Source of the DNA: GCA-2730975 sp937893275
Lineage (GTDB): Bacteria; Verrucomicrobiota; Verrucomicrobiia; Opitutales; Seribacteraceae
Reading direction: 5' to 3'
DNA: 64,000 nt
NCBI GenBank assembly: GCA_963968595.1
Contig: CAXAHJ010000009.1
Span: 5,927-69,926 of the forward strand
Shown: piece by piece, positions 34,564 through 41,703 of the stretch
Position numbering within the stretch: position 1 is the first letter of the stretch
Layout of the letters: each line of letters opens with the position of its first letter
Program-made: the position numbers and the translations under genes
The notes under the pieces: generated by a model
Seen by the model: only the letters and a program-made list of their open reading frames with translations
Databases searched by the model: none
What the model was told of the DNA's origin: nothing

Positions 34564-36525
34564 ATGAGGTATTTATTTCGCTGCTTGATTTCGGCCTTCT
34601 TGTTTCTTGTCGTGGGGTCGAATGGGTTTGGAGGAATTCTGGACCAGCCTTGGTTTCCCAAAGCACCTTCGCTACCGAAGCCCTCGGGTGAAGTTATTCA
34701 GGTAAAAACTGTTAATGAATTGTTCCAAGCGGCCAAAAAGGTCGCACCGGGCGGAGCCATACTGCTGGCGGATGGGCATTACATGATGCCTCGTTACTTT
34801 GAACTCACCACCGACAACGTAACACTTCGAGGGGTATCGGGTGATCGGCATAAGGTCATTCTTGACGGCGCATCGAGTCGTCATGGCGAACTGGTAGGCA
34901 TAACGGGAGCCAAGGGCGTTACGATTGCGGACCTAACTATCCGGAACATCAAGTGGAACGGGTTCAAAATCAATTCAGACCGAGGTACTGAAAAGGCGAC
35001 GATTTACAACTGCGTCATCCACAATATTTGGCAACGTGGCGTCAAAGCTCCCGCCATGCCGAAGGAGAAAGGAGCTCGGGGGCCTCGGGAATGCCGCATC
35101 CAATATTGCCTCTTTTACAATGACCGTCCCAAGCAATTCGCGGATGACGAGACCGATACGGCAGACTCTTTCAATGGGAATTACATTGGCGGGATTGACG
35201 TCAAGAATACGATCGACTGGACGATAAGCGACAATGTCTTCCTCGGCATCCAAGGCCGCACTCGGGAGGGTCGTGGTTGCATTTACATTTCGGAAAACGG
35301 TCGCGGTTGCAAAATCGAGCGAAACGTATTCATCGATTGCGATGTGGCAATTGCGTTGGGCAACCCGTCACTTGGTTATTCTCCCTTGCAGGCCATCAAT
35401 TGCGTGGCCCGAAACAATTTCGTGTCCCAATGCCCGGAGACAGGAATCCTAGCCTGTTATACTCGAGACTGTCGAATTGAAGGAAATACCATTTACGATC
35501 CGGCTCCCAGGCCGAAACGACCGATCTGGGTTCAGCTCAAAAATGACGGGTTGATTGTCAAAGGAAACCTCGTGGTCGGACCGCCAATAAATATTACCAG
35601 TGACAGCGAAATTGAGCTGATTGACAATGAGCGCATCGAGCAAACAGCTTTCGCTTCCTTAGTTAAATCGCAAGCAGGCCAAGATTTTCTTGATGACAAG
35701 GCAGTTCTACTAGCGGTGCAACTTCCCGAGCTAGTCAAGGCGAGCATGAAACGGTCATCGGATTCGCGGTTGAAGCCTGGCGTTCAATCACCTGAAACTT
35801 GGGTCGCCATGCGCAAAGTTCACGAAAGATTCAAGGGGCAAGTCGGGTACGTCGCCCAGTTCGGAGATTCAATCACTTATTCGATGGCCTTCTGGTCGGC
35901 GATGGGATGGGACGACCCCCAGCGGTATCTTACGCAAGATGATGCTCTTCCCAAGCGGCCCGGAAGGATGCGCTGGCGCGACTACTTGAAGGGTGCTCGC
36001 GACAAAGGGCCCAAGCATGCGAATTACTCGGGCTGGCAGGTCGGGCAGCTTTTGAAATCCATGGATGCCGTTATCGAGCGTGATAAGCCCGAGGCGGCAA
36101 TTGTCATGATCGGTACGAACGACGTTTCGGGCGGCCGGGTTCCCGAGCTTTATCGCGAGCGTCTCGAGCAAGTCATCCGAAAATGCCTTGAGGGTGGTTG
36201 CGTGCCGATCCTTAACACAATCCCGCCCCGCCGTGGTCGTGAGGCGGCGGTTGCCGAAGCCAATGGGATTGTTCGCGAAGTAGCCAAAAATCTCAAAGTG
36301 CCTCTTGGGGACTTTCATTCCGAATGTATCCGACGGCGCCCGGAAGGTGCATGGGACGGTACGCTCATTTCAAGGGATGGCGTGCACCCAAGCGGAGGGA
36401 AATCAAACGATTACAGTGAAGCGAATTTGCAGAATTGCGGATACGCGTTGCGCAACTGGGTGAACTTTCTCGTATACCGTCAACTTTACTTTCGAGTATT
36501 CAATCCCGAAGAGATTGAGAAATAG
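34564..36525 (+). CDS. Right-handed beta-helix protein fused to SGNH hydrolase
   Basis: The ATG at 34564 gives 653 residues with a signal peptide (about 1-23). Residues about 35-375 form a parallel beta-helix of the polysaccharide-lyase-like type, with ladder segments such as TTDNVTLRGVSGDRHKVILDG, GVTIADLTIRNIKWNGFKI and GCKIERNVFIDCDVAIALG. Residues 425-640 hold an SGNH domain: FGDSITYS (Ser436), MIGTNDVSGG, and DGVHPSGG with Asp605 and His608. The beta-helix part resembles PL6-like and related proteins, but I cannot place the lyase catalytic Lys/Arg, so cleavage is possible, not shown. The SGNH part should be a deacylase. The combination suggests removal of ester groups from the same polysaccharide that the helix binds or cuts. 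Confidence 0.9.
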   Translation: MRYLFRCLISAFLFLVVGSNGFGGILDQPWFPKAPSLPKPSGEVIQVKTVNELFQAAKKVAPGGAILLADGHYMMPRYFELTTDNVTLRGVSGDRHKVILDGASSRHGELVGITGAKGVTIADLTIRNIKWNGFKINSDRGTEKATIYNCVIHNIWQRGVKAPAMPKEKGARGPRECRIQYCLFYNDRPKQFADDETDTADSFNGNYIGGIDVKNTIDWTISDNVFLGIQGRTREGRGCIYISENGRGCKIERNVFIDCDVAIALGNPSLGYSPLQAINCVARNNFVSQCPETGILACYTRDCRIEGNTIYDPAPRPKRPIWVQLKNDGLIVKGNLVVGPPINITSDSEIELIDNERIEQTAFASLVKSQAGQDFLDDKAVLLAVQLPELVKASMKRSSDSRLKPGVQSPETWVAMRKVHERFKGQVGYVAQFGDSITYSMAFWSAMGWDDPQRYLTQDDALPKRPGRMRWRDYLKGARDKGPKHANYSGWQVGQLLKSMDAVIERDKPEAAIVMIGTNDVSGGRVPELYRERLEQVIRKCLEGGCVPILNTIPPRRGREAAVAEANGIVREVAKNLKVPLGDFHSECIRRRPEGAWDGTLISRDGVHPSGGKSNDYSEANLQNCGYALRNWVNFLVYRQLYFRVFNPEEIEK

Positions 36526-36607
36526 AAGAGCCCCGGCTTTCTTATGTGATGGTCGAGGTAAAAGGTTCTCGTTGAACAAGTTTTTGTTTTGGTCTGAACA
36601 AATCCTT

Positions 36608-38662
36608 TTATTCAGCCAAGGGCCGAACCACCAGAGATTGGAGTTTCCAGCTACCAGCGGTTTCCACTCCGAGGTGCGGGTTGGCATCTAGAATAAGCAT
36701 TTCTCCCTTCTTGAGGATTCCCAGATCGCTAATGATGCCCTGCTGGTTTTTGGCATCGTTGTCCTTGTCCGTGCAGTAGATGGCAAGCGGGGCCCGTTTG
36801 CCCATTAGCAGGCTTCCCCCACAGGTTCCGTCCTTGCCGGCTTTCAAGCCGACCGATTCGATCAAGACATCCTGCTTGAAGCGAATGACGATAGCTTGTC
36901 CGGCATCCACCCTGTCCGAACCTGATCCGTGAATGCCCACGCCGTCCGGATCCATGGATGCCTTTCCACCCTTCGCCAAGAGGTTCATGACGATGGGCGT
37001 GGGTGAAGAGATGGGCTTGGTCCAGTCGAAGGTCAGCCGTTTCTTAGGGGCAAAGGGAACGAAGCGGTGTCCACCTGCCCTGCGATGAAGCAAGGCGGTC
37101 GAGACGAGCCTCTTGACAAGCGGTTTCAGGCTTGGGGCGTCCAAGCGATTTTTTCCTTCTTTGGGGTCGGTCGCGAGATCGAAAAGCATGGTCGGGTTGG
37201 CTTTCCCCAAACGGAGAAGCGAGGCATCGAAAAACATTTTCCATTTCCCCTGCGCGACTTTCCCTCCCACCTTGGGATTGTCCAACCGCATGGCACAGGC
37301 AGCCCCATCCTTGCTCTCTTTGTGGTCGTTGTAAAACATCGGCCGGTCGACGAGCTTTTTTCCCTGCCAGGCGGGCAGGAGGCTCAAGCTGTCCTCGGCT
37401 CCCTTCTCTCCTTTTTTCAAGTCAGGGAGGGAGGCGCCCATGATCTCGGAGAAGGTCGCGTACAAGTCCTGCAGGCCGATCAGTTGCTCACTGACCTTGC
37501 CTTTGCCGATTTTCCCCTTGGGCCATGAAACGATGAAAGGGACTCTGTGCCCGCCTTCGAAGCAACTTCCCTTGTTGCTACGGACCTGGCCGGTGGCGGT
37601 CTTGGCAGTGACCTCGGCCCCATTGTCGGAAGTGAAGATCACGATAGTGTTCTCAATCAGCTTGCTTCCCTTGTTCCGGGGATCGTCCGTATTTTGCAGG
37701 TAGTCAAGCAACCGGCCGAGGGCGATGTCGTTCTCATAGATATAGTCCAGACGGACCGAGGTCGCTTGACCGGACATGGTTCGTCCGGCCCCTTTGACTG
37801 CTTTGTTCCCGATTTTCTTGTCCGGAGTGTAGGGGCCGTGATTGGAATTGCTCGGGTAGTAGAGAAAGAAGGGCTTGCCTGAGGAATCTTTTCCTTCGAA
37901 GTGATTGTCGAGAAAAGTGATTGCATGGTCGGAGTGCCTGCTTCCGAGGGAATGAAAATCGTAGGCATGGGGCCCTTTTTTAAACAACTGCTTACCGTTT
38001 CCATTGGCGCTGACGATCTGGTTGTTGTGGACGTGACCGGGCCCGGTTCTTTGCTTGGGGGTGTTCTGGTCCCCTCTCTTGTTTCTTCCGCTCTTCGGGA
38101 CCGTGGTGCCTGCATCGAGTCCGGAAGTTCCGTGCGAACGGGAAGTGAAGCGGGCGTAGTCGAATCCATGCGCCGCGGGACCATCGGTGATACCCTTGGT
38201 CAAATCCGCATCATCCCAGCCCGCAGCCGGTTTGCCATCCGATTGCGTGTAGCGCAGACCGAGGTGCCATTTGCCCACCATGGCGGTGGCATAGTCTTGC
38301 GAACGAAAGAGGGTTCCGAGGGTAGGGCGGTCCTTTTCGATCAAGGGGTCTCCCTGAACCCCGAAGAGAACCCAATGCTTCATTCGTGCCCGCCATGGAT
38401 AGCGTCCAGTCAGCAAACCATAACGGGTCGGGGTGCAACGCGAGGATGGAGTGTGGGCGTCGGTAAAGAGCATGCCCCCGTCGGCCAGCCTTTGCATGGC
38501 TGGTGTCTTGAGCTGTTGATCATCCGTATTCTTCGTGAAAAATTTGTAGGCCGAGGTATCCCCCATTCCCATGTCGTCGGCCATGAAGAGCACGACATTC
38601 GGACGGTTGGAAACCTGACCGAGGGCAAAAAGGGGGAGGAGGAAAAGTAGCAGGGGCTTCAT
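36608..38662 (-). CDS. Secreted sulfatase with C-terminal beta domain
   Basis: The protein has 684 residues, about 180 longer than a simple sulfatase. The signal peptide covers about residues 1-16. Metal site: VLFMADDMGMGDTSAYK. Formylglycine signature: RCTPTRYGLLTGRYPW with Cys76. Further family elements are GKWHLGLRYTQSDG and IFTSDNGAEVTAK, then SNKGSCFEGGHRVPFIVSW. From about residue 550 an added domain of about 130 residues (FDWTKPISSPTPIVMNLL ... VESVGLKAG-like segments ... GSWKLQSLVVRPLAE) looks like a beta-sandwich, possibly substrate binding. It is convergent with the beta-helix/SGNH gene (82 bp between stops). The broken lipoprotein gene and an empty region lie upstream. Confidence 0.93.
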   Translation of the reverse strand: MKPLLLFLLPLFALGQVSNRPNVVLFMADDMGMGDTSAYKFFTKNTDDQQLKTPAMQRLADGGMLFTDAHTPSSRCTPTRYGLLTGRYPWRARMKHWVLFGVQGDPLIEKDRPTLGTLFRSQDYATAMVGKWHLGLRYTQSDGKPAAGWDDADLTKGITDGPAAHGFDYARFTSRSHGTSGLDAGTTVPKSGRNKRGDQNTPKQRTGPGHVHNNQIVSANGNGKQLFKKGPHAYDFHSLGSRHSDHAITFLDNHFEGKDSSGKPFFLYYPSNSNHGPYTPDKKIGNKAVKGAGRTMSGQATSVRLDYIYENDIALGRLLDYLQNTDDPRNKGSKLIENTIVIFTSDNGAEVTAKTATGQVRSNKGSCFEGGHRVPFIVSWPKGKIGKGKVSEQLIGLQDLYATFSEIMGASLPDLKKGEKGAEDSLSLLPAWQGKKLVDRPMFYNDHKESKDGAACAMRLDNPKVGGKVAQGKWKMFFDASLLRLGKANPTMLFDLATDPKEGKNRLDAPSLKPLVKRLVSTALLHRRAGGHRFVPFAPKKRLTFDWTKPISSPTPIVMNLLAKGGKASMDPDGVGIHGSGSDRVDAGQAIVIRFKQDVLIESVGLKAGKDGTCGGSLLMGKRAPLAIYCTDKDNDAKNQQGIISDLGILKKGEMLILDANPHLGVETAGSWKLQSLVVRPLAE

Positions 38663-38934
38663 CCGCTGATCCTACTTGGATCTGCGGATTTCTTGCAAGT
38701 CGATTGCTTGTGGGAATTCTTGTTTGCTAGGTGTGTGAGTAAGCCCGCTTGGGCTGTCTTATTCCTGAACTGGGAGAAACTTTTTAAGTCTTTGATTTAC
38801 TTTCTTGGGATTCAAGAGGAGCTTTTTGTGGTTTTCCCGAACGTGATTGAGGCCGTTGGGCAAGTAGCCTTCGAAGCATTTATTGCTAAGCTTGCCCTCC
38901 TCGCATCCTTGCCCCCGATCTTGACCAGCAAGGC
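38663..38934. other. Gene-poor region, possible coding remnants
   Basis: No intact gene is supported. On the minus strand about 38759-38950 there is a stop-free frame containing SNKCFEGYLPNGLNHVRENH, and on the plus strand a frame at 38693-38965 with a hydrophobic stretch. Neither has a convincing start, and they overlap each other. The area adjoins the damaged lipoprotein gene, so the pieces may be worn-out genes. I see no hairpin terminator. Confidence 0.35.
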
Positions 38935-39701
38935 TTATTCTTGGAATTCAATGCGCGCTCCCTGAGGAAGCTCCTTGAGGGTAGATTCAGAAAATCTCTT
39001 CTGGTCTGGTCATGATATCATGATCATGGTCAGGGTAATGAGATTGCCCTCGGCCCGGATGAAGGGGAACTCCTCCTGTAGTTTGGTTTGGATCAAATCG
39101 ATGGTTTCCGGTGTGAAGCTATTCGGCACTTTTTTGTCCATTTCCTCCCTCATCTCCTGCAAGCGTGCCTTTAACTGACGACCAAGTACTCAGTTGGCCA
39201 GAGATATGACTTTGGAGGCATTCGAGAGTTTGATAGTCTGGGCTCCGCATAGTCGTCCTTTCTCGTCTTGGTAGAACCCGGTGTTTTCGATTACGACTTC
39301 CTTGAGCAGGGCACTTATCAGGTCCTCCTCGGATTGGCCGAAAACCCTGCCTTCGGGAACGGGTTGTTTTTTAACCTGTTCGAGCATTCCCTTCAGAGCC
39401 CCGCGCTTGTACTCGAAGATCCAGTTGCTGAAGAAAAAGGTCTGCCCTTCATTCAAAACGGATGCCAGTTGGTCGACTTGCAACTGGTTGAGCTTATCCA
39501 CCGTGGCCACATCGTCGGTGTTCTTCTGTGTATTCTGTCCCTTATCAAGGTTTCCAAAGATGCCTTGATACTTCAGAGTCATCCGGATCTCATCCTTCTC
39601 CTTGTCGTGTGCGTAGACAAGTTCCTGTTCTTCAATTTAATACATGAGGTAAGGGTGATGACGATGAATAGAATGAAAAGGGATGAGGTGAATGATCTCA
39701 T
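38935..39701 (-). pseudogene. Degraded lipoprotein gene (frameshift and two in-frame stops)
   Basis: From the ATG at 39701-39699 the minus strand encodes a lipoprotein signal (MRSFTSSLFILFIVITLTSC). Right after the lipid cysteine the frame is lost; adding one A in the AAA run restores it as CIKIEEQELVYAHDKEKDEI, leading into the frame containing YQGIFGNLDKGQN. That frame meets a TGA at 39192-39190 (after ISLAN), continues coherently as VLGRQLKARLQEMREEMDKK and FTPETIDLIQTKLQEEFPF, meets a second TGA at 39012-39010, and continues to 38935 (PDQKRFSESTLKELPQGARI). Three lesions in about 255 codons make it a pseudogene. The intact ancestor would be an outer- or periplasmic lipoprotein with charged helices; I do not recognise a family. 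Confidence 0.72.
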
Positions 39702-40026
39702 ATTTTAATATTTGATGTTCATTTCCCTCTCGGCAACACTATCAATGGATCGAAGCGTATTCAATTTAAGAAATATATTTTTCTAAAATTTGAATTTTTG
39801 CCGTTGTCAGCATCCATTGGAAACGAAATTTTGTCGAACGGACTAGCTGAAGGGGAGGCCCTGAATTGATTGATTCAAAGAATTTTTTTGAGGCTCTGCC
39901 TTTCAGTTCGTCGTAGGCGTCATGCTAGTCGTGAAGTTCTGTCAGTAGCAGCTCGAGTCCGTTTCGGTCGACTGTATGTATTATTCTTTGGTGCGTCATG
40001 AAATTGCCACTTTGCCTCCATTTATA
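39702..40026. other. AT-rich region without an intact gene
   Basis: The 325 bp separate the broken lipoprotein from the sulfatase that ends at 40027. On the minus strand a frame from an ATG at about 39998 reads MTHQRIIHTVDRNGLELLLT, meets a TAG, and continues as HDAYDELKGRASKKFFE. It may be another remnant, but it is too short to assign. The promoter of the lipoprotein pseudogene would be here. Nothing else is seen. Confidence 0.35.
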
Positions 40027-41484
40027 TTACTTCGCTTTGGGTGCTCCGTTCTTCCATAGGACGATTTTGTCGATGTCGTTTTTGGAGGCGGACCCCTTGG
40101 TGCTGCGCCCGCGCTTGACGTCTTCCTTGAGGAGCACGAGCAATTTCTTCGCCACTTCGGGCTTTTCTAGGTACAGGTTTTTTCTTTCCCCGACATCGGT
40201 CTCCATGTCGTAGAGCTGGGCGGATGGTGATCCTTTTTGGGCCTGGTTTTCCTTGGGTGAAGACCAACCGCCGGAAGCACGGGCCAAGAGCAGTTTCCAA
40301 GGGCCTTGGCGATAGGCGAAGTGGCCGGTGATGGAGTGGTGAATCACCCCGTTGCGAGTGGAAACGATCTTTGCTCCGGACAAGGCGGGTAGGAAACTTA
40401 CGCTGTCTTCTGCGCTTCTCTCGGGTAGTTTCGCGTCGACGATCTCGGACACGGTGGCGAAGAGGTCCGTTAGGCAAATCAATTGGTCTGACTGGCTTCC
40501 GGGTTTCACCTTGCCGGGCCACTTGACGATGAATGGGATGCGGTGCCCGCCGTCCCAAAGGTCCGCTTTGGATCCACGCAAGTGAGCGCTCACGACATGC
40601 CCCTGCTTGGCCAAGGCCCCAATGCCGGCCGCCTTGGAGCATCCGTTGTCGCTGGAAAAAATGAAAAGTGTGTTCTCGACCTGGCCAATCCGTTTCAGGG
40701 CCTTCTGAATCTCGCCCACGACGTTGTCCGTTTGCATCACGAAATCGCCATACTTGCCTAGCCCGCTTTTCCCCTGCCATTCGGGAGTAGGCAAAATGGG
40801 TGTGTGTGGCGACCCCAGCGGAACATAGAGAAAGAAGGGTATCTCCTTGCCTTTGCGAGACTCCACATACTTCACAGACTCGAGGGTCAGGCGGGGAAGC
40901 ATGTTGATGGGTGGGTCGTGGGCAATGACCTCGTCGTCCTCGACAACCGCCTCCATGTTGCGGGCGTGATGAAAGCCGCAAAAATAGTCGAAGCCACGAT
41001 GAAGTGGACCGTCTGGGATCTTCGCCCCCACCGGCGGGCTCTTGAATTTCTTTCTCGAATACTCGTCCCCGCTCTTGGGATCGAGATATTTGAAGTCGAG
41101 GTGCCACTTGCCTATGATCGCGGTGTCGTAGCCCTGTTGCTTGAGGAAACTTGCCACGGTAGGACGTTCCTTGGCTATCAGGCAGGGGGCGAACCCTTGC
41201 ACCACGCCTTGCTGAAGCCTAGTGCGCCAACTGTAGCGCCCCGTCAGCAAACCATACCGCGTGGGGGTGCATACGGATGACCCGGAGTGGGCATCGGTGA
41301 AGATCATGCCATCCTTGGCCAGGAGATCGACGTGGGGGGTGGGAATCTTTGAGGTCTTGGGGGCGAGGCAATGAATGTCCCCATAGCCCAAGTCATCGCA
41401 AAGAACCAATATTACGTTTGGCGTTCCCGAGACGGGGAAGCGCAAGAAAACGCATACAAGGATACAGAAAACAATTCTTTTCAT
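40027..41484 (-). CDS. Secreted sulfatase (arylsulfatase A-like)
   Basis: The protein has 485 residues with a signal peptide (MKRIVFCILVCVFLRFPVSG). Metal ligands: ILVLCDDLGYGDIHC. Formylglycine motif: VCTPTRYGLLTGRYSW with Cys72. Other family marks are GKWHLDFKYLDPKSG, HRGFDYFCGFHHARN, FIFSSDNGCSKAAG and SKADLWDGGHRIPFIVKWPG. It is clearly related to the sulfatase at 36608-38662 (same TPTRYGLLTGRY block) but has no C-terminal extra domain; the two may be old duplicates with different specificity. It is preceded by a 219-bp region that ends with the GAF remnant. The sulfated sugar cannot be named from the sequence. Confidence 0.94.
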   Translation of the reverse strand: MKRIVFCILVCVFLRFPVSGTPNVILVLCDDLGYGDIHCLAPKTSKIPTPHVDLLAKDGMIFTDAHSGSSVCTPTRYGLLTGRYSWRTRLQQGVVQGFAPCLIAKERPTVASFLKQQGYDTAIIGKWHLDFKYLDPKSGDEYSRKKFKSPPVGAKIPDGPLHRGFDYFCGFHHARNMEAVVEDDEVIAHDPPINMLPRLTLESVKYVESRKGKEIPFFLYVPLGSPHTPILPTPEWQGKSGLGKYGDFVMQTDNVVGEIQKALKRIGQVENTLFIFSSDNGCSKAAGIGALAKQGHVVSAHLRGSKADLWDGGHRIPFIVKWPGKVKPGSQSDQLICLTDLFATVSEIVDAKLPERSAEDSVSFLPALSGAKIVSTRNGVIHHSITGHFAYRQGPWKLLLARASGGWSSPKENQAQKGSPSAQLYDMETDVGERKNLYLEKPEVAKKLLVLLKEDVKRGRSTKGSASKNDIDKIVLWKNGAPKAK

Positions 41485-41571
41485 GAACTTCCGTTAGCTC
41501 CTAATGACAACTCAAACAAGAAGAATCCTTCCAAAACAATCCGCCCCTAAAGCTCAACTATTTGAAACGCC

Positions 41572-41703
41572 TCAGGTGCGGAAGGCTTGAGCTATTATTT
41601 GTAGAACCTGAGTAAAGAGCTGTTCCTGTACTGGGCTAGAGCGAATCGGCGTATCTAGGTCGATGACGCCAAGACACTGACCGCTACGAGATTGTACGGT
41701 TGA
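41572..41703 (-). pseudogene. C-terminal GAF-domain remnant (fRMsr/YebR-like)
   Basis: Directly after the stop codon of the propeller-DUF1080 gene the same minus-strand frame stays open for about 43 codons to a TGA at 41574-41572. It reads QSRSGQCLGVIDLDTPIRSS and then EQLFTQVLQIIAQAF. The core GxxxGVIDLDTP and the helix after it match the end of GAF domains of the free methionine-(R)-sulfoxide reductase type. Start and catalytic cysteines are missing, so it is a relic of a gene whose front was lost or replaced. No matching front part is found nearby. This indicates a past deletion or insertion junction at about 41703. Confidence 0.55.

Noticed and set aside
38759..38950. Short stop-free frame with coding-like residues, possible transposase relic
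   Set aside because: I cannot match it to any transposase or other family, it has no start, and an overlapping frame on the other strand is equally open.
40022..41107. Open frame of 361 codons on the minus strand inside the sulfatase 40027-41484
   Set aside because: It is Arg-rich shadow sequence; the sulfatase frame has all catalytic motifs.
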